Shown piece by piece: positions 15,369 to 22,688 of a stretch of DNA of 41,165 nt. The notes below the pieces were generated by a model. It searched no databases and had not been told where the DNA came from. It saw only the letters and a program-made list of their open reading frames with translations. The position numbers were made by a program, and so were the translations under genes. Origin of the DNA: an uncultured Lachnospiraceae bacterium (GTDB lineage Bacteria > Bacillota > Clostridia > Lachnospirales > Lachnospiraceae). Position 1 is the first letter of the stretch. Each line of letters begins with the position of its first letter. The stretch lies in assembly GCA_910580005.1 (NCBI GenBank), contig CAJTXH010000008.1, positions 1 to 41,165 of the forward strand, given 5' to 3'.

Positions 15369-15567
15369 TGGAATATAGCAACAGTTTTATACTTCCAGGA
15401 GACTATCCTTTAAAGATAAGGGAATACTGTAAAATACAGGACAGGAAGTACTACAGACACAGAAAACAGGGAAGTGGCAGGAGGCTTATCTGGAATTTGC
15501 CGGTTTATGCCGGATGGGATAACCTGGCTGTATTATAAAAATATATAACTATAAACGGAGGGCAGTA

Positions 15568-18531
15568 ATGGCTAGAAGTATTAAAAGTTTAGAGGAAGTA
15601 AAAATACCAGAAACATATTCTGTTGAAAATGCAGAATACCTTAAAGAAACAGACAGCTTTGCGCTTACATTGAGGCATAGGTACAGCAATGCAAGGGTGC
15701 TTGTATTAAGCAATGAAGATGATAATAAAGTATTTAACATAGGTTTCAGGACACCGCCAGCAGATGATACAGGAGTGCCACATATAATTGAGCATACAGT
15801 ATTATGCGGCTCTAAGAATTTTCCAGTAAAAGACCCATTTGTTGAGCTTATAAAAGGTTCTTTAAACACATTCCTTAATGCTACAACATACCCTGACAAA
15901 ACATTGTATCCTGTAGCGAGCTGCAATAATAAGGACTTTGAAAACCTTATGCATGTATACATGGATGCTGTATTTTATCCAAATATTTATAAATATGAGG
16001 AAATATTTAAACAAGAGGGCTGGCATTACGAGCTTGCAGACAAGGATGCACCATTAATATATAATGGCGTGGTTTATAATGAAATGAAAGGTGCCTATTC
16101 TTCAGAAGAGCGGGTTTTAGACTGTTTTGTCATGAGCAGCCTGTTCCCTGATACCACATACCATTATGAATCAGGCGGAGACCCTAAGTGCATACCAGAT
16201 TTGACATATGAGGATTACCTTGCTTTCCATAAAAAATATTACCACCCTTCAAACAGTTATATATACCTTTATGGTGATATGGATATTGAAGAACGCCTTA
16301 TATGGATGGATGAAAATTATTTAAAAGATTTCAAGGCAGTTAAAACAGATTCAGAAATTAGCAGGCAGGCAGGATTTGGCAGCATGAAAAGTTTAACTAA
16401 AACTTATGCTGCAGGCACAGATACAGACTGTACAGAAAAGACATATTACGCTTATGCCATGTCTATGGATATTACAATGGAACAGGAAAAGTGCCTTGCA
16501 TTTGAACTTCTGTCATATGTGCTTGTAGAGATGCCAGGAGCGCCAGTTAAAAAGGCACTGCTTGATGCTGGGATTGGCACTGATATTGATGTAGATTTCT
16601 GTGATATAATGCTCCAAAGTTACTTTACAATAACTACTAAAAATGCAAAAGCAGGAGAAAAGGACAGATTTTACCAGATAATAAGGGAAACATTAGAAGG
16701 TATAGTTAAAAATGGTATTGATAAAAAAGTACTTGAAGCAGCATTAAACGGAATGGAGTTCAGGGAAAGAGAGGCAGACTTCGGCTCATACCCTAAAGGG
16801 CTTATATACAGCCTGAAAGCCTTGAAAACATGGCTTTATAGTGACAGTGAACCATATTCTGCACTTAAATATGAAAAATATTACAGCTTTTTAAGGGAGC
16901 AGATTGGCACAGATTATTTTGAGAATCTGGTACAGGAATATATCCTGGACAATACACATGCAGTCCTTGTGGAAATGGTTCCAGAAAAAGGTCTTGCGAT
17001 AAAGAATGAACAAGAACTTGAGGAAAAACTTGCAGCATTCAAGGAAAGCCTTTCTGATAAAGAAAAGGACAGGATTATACAAGAAACAAAAGCATTAAAA
17101 GCATACCAGGAAGAGCCTTCACCAAAAGAAGATTTAGAGAAAATACCTATGCTGGCAAGAGAGGATATCAAAAAAGAGGCAGCGCCTTATTATAATACAG
17201 AAACTGAAATATGTGGTATACCAGCAGTACACCATAATATTTCATCAAATGGCATAATATACCTGAACTTTTTCTTTGACATACACAATCTTAAAGAATA
17301 TATGCCACAGATTAGTTTCCTGTCAACACTTCTTGGATATATGGATACAGAAAACTACACTTACAATGAATTTGACACAGAAGTTAATTTCTATACAGGC
17401 GGCATTGTTGCTGATACAGGTATTTATACACATCTTGGAAAAAGTAATGAGTATGAGATTAAATTTGAGGTACGTACAAAGGTACTTGAAGCAAAGGCAG
17501 CTGATGCATTAAAGCTTATGGCTGAGATGATGCTTAAAACCATTTTTACAGATGAAAAACATCTACGTGAAGTAGTTGCAGAAAGCCGTTCAAGGCTTAA
17601 AGTGCGCCTTATGTCAGCAGGAAACCAGGCAGCAGCAGTGCGTGTAAATGCATGTAATTCAGAAAGTGCATGGCTTATAGACAACTCTGCTGGCATTGGC
17701 TATTATAACTACCTTGTGCGCCTTGATGAAAATTTTGATGAGGAAAAGGAAAACCTTATTAAAGGATGTAGTGAACTTGTAAAAGAAATATTTAAAAAAG
17801 AGAAACTTCTTATTTCATGTACATGCAAAGAAGAAGCTTTAGATATATTAAAACAATCAATGCCTGGATTTACAGAGGAGCTTGGAAAGTTTGAAAGTAC
17901 AGGGCAGGGCGGAAACATTTCTTCGCTTAAAAAGTATACACCAGATATCACAATGAAGAAAGAGGCGTTTACAACCCCTGCAGAAATACAATATGTTGCA
18001 TTTGGCGGCACATTTGGCAGCGTTACAGATGCAGACCTGGGTACATTAAACGTTGTACAGCATCTTTTAAATTATGACTACCTCTGGAATGAAGTACGTG
18101 TCAAAGGTGGGGCATATGGTGTAAAATGTAACTTTACAAGGGAAAAACAGTGGTATTTTGCATCATACCGTGACCCTAATCTTTCATCTACTATTAATGT
18201 GTATGAAAATGCCGCAGATTATCTTGAAAACTATAATGCAGATGAAAGGGAGATTACAAAAACAATAATAGGGACAATAAGCAATATTGACACGCCATTA
18301 ACCCCGAATATGAAGGGAAACCGTTCAATGACAGCATATTTTAAGAAAATACCTTATGATTTGCTACAGAAAGAAAGGAACAGTGTTCTTTCATGCAGCA
18401 TTGAAGATATACGCAGGGCAGCAGAGGTAATAAAGGCAGTGGCAGCAAAAGGTAATATATGTGTAATAGGCAATGAAAAGCATATAAAAGATGAGAAAGA
18501 TATATTTGATGAAATAAAAGTTCTATCTTAA
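15568..18531 (+). CDS. M16C-family zinc peptidase (presequence protease / insulinase-like)
   Basis: The 987-residue protein resembles Cym1/PreP-type oligopeptidases. The inverted zinc motif HIIEH lies at 72-76, with the distal zinc ligand region NEMKGAYSSEERVLD near 171. The second half has the inactive M16 repeat (for example WNEVRVKGGAYGVKCNF near 845), and together they form the closed chamber that degrades unstructured peptides. No signal peptide is apparent, so it is probably cytosolic. GGAGGG lies 6 nt before ATG 15568. It is followed by a stem-loop and then era. The exact physiological substrate is not shown by the sequence. Confidence 0.93.
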   Translation: MARSIKSLEEVKIPETYSVENAEYLKETDSFALTLRHRYSNARVLVLSNEDDNKVFNIGFRTPPADDTGVPHIIEHTVLCGSKNFPVKDPFVELIKGSLNTFLNATTYPDKTLYPVASCNNKDFENLMHVYMDAVFYPNIYKYEEIFKQEGWHYELADKDAPLIYNGVVYNEMKGAYSSEERVLDCFVMSSLFPDTTYHYESGGDPKCIPDLTYEDYLAFHKKYYHPSNSYIYLYGDMDIEERLIWMDENYLKDFKAVKTDSEISRQAGFGSMKSLTKTYAAGTDTDCTEKTYYAYAMSMDITMEQEKCLAFELLSYVLVEMPGAPVKKALLDAGIGTDIDVDFCDIMLQSYFTITTKNAKAGEKDRFYQIIRETLEGIVKNGIDKKVLEAALNGMEFREREADFGSYPKGLIYSLKALKTWLYSDSEPYSALKYEKYYSFLREQIGTDYFENLVQEYILDNTHAVLVEMVPEKGLAIKNEQELEEKLAAFKESLSDKEKDRIIQETKALKAYQEEPSPKEDLEKIPMLAREDIKKEAAPYYNTETEICGIPAVHHNISSNGIIYLNFFFDIHNLKEYMPQISFLSTLLGYMDTENYTYNEFDTEVNFYTGGIVADTGIYTHLGKSNEYEIKFEVRTKVLEAKAADALKLMAEMMLKTIFTDEKHLREVVAESRSRLKVRLMSAGNQAAAVRVNACNSESAWLIDNSAGIGYYNYLVRLDENFDEEKENLIKGCSELVKEIFKKEKLLISCTCKEEALDILKQSMPGFTEELGKFESTGQGGNISSLKKYTPDITMKKEAFTTPAEIQYVAFGGTFGSVTDADLGTLNVVQHLLNYDYLWNEVRVKGGAYGVKCNFTREKQWYFASYRDPNLSSTINVYENAADYLENYNADEREITKTIIGTISNIDTPLTPNMKGNRSMTAYFKKIPYDLLQKERNSVLSCSIEDIRRAAEVIKAVAAKGNICVIGNEKHIKDEKDIFDEIKVLS

Positions 18532-18555
18532 CAGACAACCTGGCTTTCCAGGCAG

Positions 18556-18578
18556 CAAGAACGCCAGAGGCGTTCTTG
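18556..18578 (+). other. Stem-loop between the M16C protease gene and era
   Basis: CAAGAACGCC (18556-18565) and GGCGTTCTTG (18569-18578) form a perfect 10-bp hairpin with a 3-nt loop. No T-run follows, so it may be an mRNA 3'-end stabiliser or processing site rather than an intrinsic terminator. Confidence 0.5.
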
Positions 18579-18607
18579 GATACATAATATTTTGAATGGA
18601 GGATTGG

Positions 18608-19516
18608 ATGGGCAAGTTTAAATCAGGATTTGTAACTCTTATAGGAAGACCTAATGTTGGCAAGTCAACACTTATGAATACGCTTGTAGGACAGAAAATA
18701 GCAATTACTTCTAATAAGCCACAGACAACAAGAAACCGTATACAAACAGTATATACATGTGAAGATGGGCAGATAATCTTTCTTGATACACCAGGCATAC
18801 ATAAAGCTAAAAACAAGCTTGGTGAATATATGGTTTCCATTGCAGAGAGGACATTAAAGGAAGTTGATGTAATATTATGGCTTGTAGAACCATCAACATT
18901 TATAGGGGCAGGCGAGCAGCATATTGCTGAGTGTGTTGCAAAATCCAATATACCTGTAATACTTGTTATTAATAAAATAGACACTGTAAATAAAGCAGAA
19001 ATTCTTAAATTTATAGATGCTTACAAAGATATTGCCAGCTTTGCTGAAATTATACCTGTTTCTGCACTTAACGGGGAGAATACAGATGACCTTATAAATA
19101 CTATTATAAGGTATCTTCCACAAGGACCATGTTATTATGATGAAGATACAATAACAGACCAGCCAGAGCGCCAGATAGTTGCAGAAATGATTCGTGAGAA
19201 AACTTTAAGGAATCTTAATGATGAAGTGCCTCACGGCATTGCTGTTGCAATAGAGCGCATGAGAGAGCGGACAAAAGGTAATATTATTGATATTGACGCA
19301 ACAATTATATGCGAACGCAATTCACATAAAGGGATTATAATAGGAAAACAGGGAAGCATGCTTAAAAAGATTGGCACAGAAGCAAGAAAGGACATTGAGT
19401 CACTTCTTGCCTGCAAAACCAATCTTAAACTCTGGGTTAAGGTTAAGAAAGACTGGCGCAACAGCGATATGCTTATAAAGAATTTTGGATATAATAAAAA
19501 CGATTTAGATTTGTAA
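18608..19516 (+). CDS. era: GTPase Era
   Basis: This ribosome-associated GTPase helps mature the 30S subunit by binding the 3' end of 16S rRNA. The 302-residue protein has G1 GRPNVGKST (about 13), switch QTTRNR, G3 DTPG (about 60), G4 NKID (about 122) and a C-terminal KH domain with GKQGSMLKKIG (about 245). The start at 18608 is chosen since GGAGG (18598-18602) is well spaced and MGKFKSGFV fits the family; an ATG at 18596 overlaps that site. The era-yqzL-recO order is conserved in Firmicutes. Confidence 0.97.
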   Translation: MGKFKSGFVTLIGRPNVGKSTLMNTLVGQKIAITSNKPQTTRNRIQTVYTCEDGQIIFLDTPGIHKAKNKLGEYMVSIAERTLKEVDVILWLVEPSTFIGAGEQHIAECVAKSNIPVILVINKIDTVNKAEILKFIDAYKDIASFAEIIPVSALNGENTDDLINTIIRYLPQGPCYYDEDTITDQPERQIVAEMIREKTLRNLNDEVPHGIAVAIERMRERTKGNIIDIDATIICERNSHKGIIIGKQGSMLKKIGTEARKDIESLLACKTNLKLWVKVKKDWRNSDMLIKNFGYNKNDLDL

Positions 19517-19608
19517 GCTTACAAAACATACCAGTATATTAGAATGTAATAAAGGCTATCATATTACCACATCCTGTATGCCAGGCTGTGGAAAGGTATG
19601 GTGGTAAC

Positions 19609-19773
19609 ATGGAAGAGAAAAATTGCTGGGATAAATTTGCAGTTTCGGGCAAGGTTGAAGATTACTTAAAATACCGCAGCATTGTGGAAAATGCGGCACA
19701 TAGTAAAGCAGACAGCACACAGGCAGCACCAGTGGTTCAACAGGAAACAGAGGCTTATAAAACCACCTGTTAG
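19609..19773 (+). CDS. YqzL-like small protein
   Basis: The 54-residue protein begins MEEKNCWDKFAVSGKVEDYL. The pattern W-x-x-F-x-x-(S/T)-G-x-V-x-x-Y-L matches YqzL, a short protein of unknown role lying between era and recO in Bacillus and relatives. The position here is identical. The C-terminal extension (polar, QQETEAYKTTC) is longer than in Bacillus. The ribosome binding site is weak (GGTGGT); an in-frame GTG at 19588 is an alternative start. Confidence 0.65.
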   Translation: MEEKNCWDKFAVSGKVEDYLKYRSIVENAAHSKADSTQAAPVVQQETEAYKTTC

Positions 19774-19813
19774 TGTTTATAGTGCTGGTTCTGCTGGTAT
19801 ATGGAGGGCTGGA

Positions 19814-20560
19814 TTGAGGGAAATTGTTACACTTACGGGTATGGTATTAGTGTCCTCCCCATTAAAGGAGTATGATAAACGGATTGAGATACTTACAAGG
19901 GAACAGGGCAGGATACCAGCATTTGCACAGGGCGCAAGGAAACAAAACAGCGCCCTTTCTGCATGTATAGTACCATTTACATTTGGGGAATACCAGGTGT
20001 ATGAGGGGCGTAATTCATATTCGTTAAAATCAGGCATAATAACTAGTTATTTTGGAAGCCTTGCAGATGATTATGATTTACTATGCTATGCATCATATTT
20101 TACAGAAATTGCAAGATACTTAACAAGGGAAAATGTAAGGGCAGATGGTGAGCTGCTTCTTTTATACATAACATTTAAGGCACTACAGGCAGGGAAAGTC
20201 CCTTTAAAACTTATAAGAAGGATATTTGAGCTCCGTTTTATGGCAATACAGGGGGAAGCACCAGGTGTATTTGCATGCGTACGCTGTGGTAATACAGAGG
20301 CATATAACGTTTATATGGCAGAAGGGGGGCTTCTCTGTGAAGAATGCCAGAGAAAGGATATACAATTAAAAGGGCATTATCCTGTAAAATTAAGTGCTGA
20401 TGCAAGGTATGCGTTACAATATATAATCTCAAGCCCGTTTGAAAAACTGTATAGTTTTAACTTATCAGAAAACGTAATGGCTGAAGTGGACAGGTTTATG
20501 GAAAAATACATTGCAAGGTATCTGCCACATCATTTTAAATCGGCAGAGTTTTTATTATAA
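19814..20560 (+). CDS. recO: DNA repair protein RecO
   Basis: RecO loads RecA on SSB-coated single strands in the RecFOR pathway. The 248-residue protein begins with an OB fold (TLTGMVLVSSPLKEYDKRIE) and carries the four-Cys zinc site CVRC (about 154) and CEEC (about 180). The start is placed at TTG 19814 because GGAGGG (19803-19808) is spaced 5 nt from it and the OB-fold strand begins immediately after. An upstream in-frame ATG at 19682 would lie within the YqzL-like gene. A T-family repeat begins 1 bp after the stop codon. Confidence 0.93.
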   Translation: MREIVTLTGMVLVSSPLKEYDKRIEILTREQGRIPAFAQGARKQNSALSACIVPFTFGEYQVYEGRNSYSLKSGIITSYFGSLADDYDLLCYASYFTEIARYLTRENVRADGELLLLYITFKALQAGKVPLKLIRRIFELRFMAIQGEAPGVFACVRCGNTEAYNVYMAEGGLLCEECQRKDIQLKGHYPVKLSADARYALQYIISSPFEKLYSFNLSENVMAEVDRFMEKYIARYLPHHFKSAEFLL

Positions 20561-20561
20561 C

Positions 20562-20834
20562 TTCCAGTTATTCTGTGTTTTGGCAAACGGACGCAGGTTT
20601 TTCAGCGTCCAGGCTGGGTTATTCCATTCCAGGGCACGTTCTCACTACGTTAGCCCACGCAGCGGCGCATAAAATCTGAAAGAACCAGATTTAAACGCCG
20701 GCGGGGCTAAAGTGCCCCTGTCATGGAGTAACCCAGCCTGGACGCTTGAAAACTGCTGTTTACTGCCAGATTTTAGGATTATAACTGGAAATTATGTTGT
20801 GTAACAGTTTATTCAGATAGACGGAAGATACAGG
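20562..20834 (+). repeat. T-family structured repeat, copy A
   Basis: The outer ends TTCCAGTTAT (20562-20571) and ATAACTGGAA (20781-20790) are inverted. Inside is a folded core with five helices: P1, 23 bp with one G-U (20605-20627 / 20723-20745); P2, GGGCAC / GTGCCC (20632-20637 / 20712-20717) followed by a bulged C; P3, TTAGCCC / GGGCTAA (20650-20656 / 20704-20710); P4, CGGCG / CGCCG (20663-20667 / 20696-20700); P5, AAATCTG / CAGATTT (20672-20678 / 20686-20692). The tail ATTATGTTGTGT..GATACAGG (20791-20834) also occurs at 4175-4218 and leads into cbiG. Confidence 0.85.
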
Positions 20835-20863
20835 GGTATATGGAAAAATTTTATAAAGGTTTG

Positions 20864-21949
20864 ATGGTTTCAATAATCAGTTTTACAAAGTATGGTGTTT
20901 CTCTTTCCCTGGAATTTAAAGATATTTTAATGGGATATAATTGTATTGTAAGGGTATATACTGCAAAGAGCGGCATTTCATGTAATGGGGTTGAATATAT
21001 ATGCTGTAGTTTAAGGGAGTGGACAGGCATCCATTTTAAAGAGGATGCTATTATAATATTTACAGGGGCGTGCGGCATAGCCGTGCGCAGCATTGCGCCG
21101 TTTTTGGGCAGTAAATGTACTGACCCTGCAGTTATAGTGGCTGATGATATGGGGATTAATGTAATTTCCCTTTTATCAGGGCACCTTGGCGGTGCGAATG
21201 AATGGACAAAGATTCTTGCTTCTTCAATAGGTGCTAATGCTGTTATTACTACATCTTCAGATATACATAATAAAACTGCTATAGATTTATTTGCGGAACG
21301 TAATAATTTATATATAGAAAATATGGAAGCAGCAAGAAGAATACAAGCAGCAGTTATTGAGGAAAAGCCTGTTACAGTTTTTTGTGATGCAGAAATAACT
21401 GGAAGAGTACCAGATAGTTTTTATATCAGGAAAATACCGGATAACTTTTCTGGTGGGAATAAAGATAAGTATAATATAATAATTTCGCCGTTTGCTGGTT
21501 TTAAAGAATGGGCTGTATTTAATAATAAAGACAGTATAACGCTTTATCTTATACCAAAAGTGGTTACGCTTGGGATAGGATGCCGCAGGTCTAAGACATA
21601 TAGTGAGATAGATTCTTTTGTAAGGGAAGCTTTAGGCAGGGCTGGCATTTCCATGCATTCAATATCAGGGCTGGCTACAATAGATATTAAGCAAAATGAA
21701 CCTGGGATTTTGGAATTTGCAGAAAAAGAGCATTTACCAGCCAGCTTTTATAGTGCTGAGGAACTGGAAACTGTAACAGGCAGCACCAGTTATTCAAGTT
21801 TTGTTAAAGAAATAACAGGTACTGGAAATGTATGTGAATGTGCAGCACTTTTTCCGCAAGGTGAAAAGGAACTTGTATTAGCAAAACAGGCAGGCAATGG
21901 AATTACAGTTGCAGCTGCAATTAGAAAGTGGAGTATAGACTTTGGGTAA
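20864..21949 (+). CDS. cbiG: Cobalt-precorrin-5A hydrolase CbiG
   Basis: CbiG opens the delta-lactone of cobalt-precorrin-5A in the anaerobic cobalamin pathway, releasing acetaldehyde. The N-terminal domain begins MVSIISFTKYG and contains FTGACGIAVR, LSGHLGGAN and TSSDIHNKTAIDLFA. The C-terminal domain begins VVTLGIGCRRSK and includes IKQNEPGI. The start at 20864 (361 residues) fits the family and has AAAGG just upstream; ATG 20840, with AGGGG supplied by the repeat tail, is an alternative giving 369 residues. It overlaps cbiH by 8 nt. No cobalamin riboswitch is visible upstream; the T-family repeat occupies that space. Confidence 0.92.
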   Translation: MVSIISFTKYGVSLSLEFKDILMGYNCIVRVYTAKSGISCNGVEYICCSLREWTGIHFKEDAIIIFTGACGIAVRSIAPFLGSKCTDPAVIVADDMGINVISLLSGHLGGANEWTKILASSIGANAVITTSSDIHNKTAIDLFAERNNLYIENMEAARRIQAAVIEEKPVTVFCDAEITGRVPDSFYIRKIPDNFSGGNKDKYNIIISPFAGFKEWAVFNNKDSITLYLIPKVVTLGIGCRRSKTYSEIDSFVREALGRAGISMHSISGLATIDIKQNEPGILEFAEKEHLPASFYSAEELETVTGSTSYSSFVKEITGTGNVCECAALFPQGEKELVLAKQAGNGITVAAAIRKWSIDFG

Positions 21950-22688
21950 AATATATATTACAGGCATTGGACCTGGTGGTTTAGAAAATATGACATTAAA
22001 AGCGCTTGAGGTGCTTTCTTTCTGTGATATAATTATTGGATATAATGTATATACAGAACTGGTAAAACCTTATTTTAAAGATAAAGAATTTCTTTCAACT
22101 GGTATGACAAAAGAATATGAAAGATGTGTTTTATGTTTTGAAAAGGCAGTAGAAGGAAAAAATGTTGCGCTTGTGTGTAGTGGTGATGCAGGGATTTATG
22201 GCATGGCAGGATTAATGTATTATACAGGACAGGCCTATCCAGATATACAACTTGAAGTTATACCTGGAGTTACTGCTGCAAGTTCAGGGGCGGCATTGCT
22301 TGGCGCACCATTAATACAGGATTTCGCAGTTATAAGTTTAAGTGATTTGCTTACACCGTGGGAAAAAATAGAGAAGCGTATACTTGCGGCAGCATATGCT
22401 GGCATGTGTATATGTCTTTATAACCCTTCAAGCAAAAAACGTGCAGGATATCTAAAAAGGGCGTGCAGGCTTGTTTTAAAATATGCACCGCCAGAAACAG
22501 CCTGTGGGATAACAGAAAATATTGGCAGGGAAGGGGAGTTTTACAAGGTCTGTACATTAAAAGAGCTTATGGAAATACCTGTAAATATGTTTACAACTGT
22601 TTTTATTGGAAATTCGCAGACAAAGATTATTAATGGCAGGATGGTTACGCCAAGAGGCTATAAAACAGGGGGAAAAGATATTGGATAA
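21942..22688 (+). CDS. cbiH: Cobalt-precorrin-3B C17-methyltransferase
   Basis: This SAM-dependent methyltransferase of the CobJ/CbiH type methylates C17 with ring contraction. The 248-residue protein begins KIYITGIGPGGLENMTLKAL, the tetrapyrrole methylase start. It continues with VCSGDAGIYGMAGL and EVIPGVTAASSGAALLGAPL, and ends near VFIGNSQT. The start is TTG 21942 with GGAG 8 nt upstream, overlapping the end of cbiG. Its own end overlaps the next gene by 8 nt, so cbiG, cbiH and the fusion gene are translationally coupled. Confidence 0.94.
   Translation: MGKIYITGIGPGGLENMTLKALEVLSFCDIIIGYNVYTELVKPYFKDKEFLSTGMTKEYERCVLCFEKAVEGKNVALVCSGDAGIYGMAGLMYYTGQAYPDIQLEVIPGVTAASSGAALLGAPLIQDFAVISLSDLLTPWEKIEKRILAAAYAGMCICLYNPSSKKRAGYLKRACRLVLKYAPPETACGITENIGREGEFYKVCTLKELMEIPVNMFTTVFIGNSQTKIINGRMVTPRGYKTGGKDIG

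Noticed and set aside
15369..15567. Possible short coding remnant between the diguanylate cyclase terminator and the M16C protease gene
   Set aside because: A short open stretch (reading KIQDRKYYRHRKQGSG) exists but has no start signal and resembles nothing known to me.
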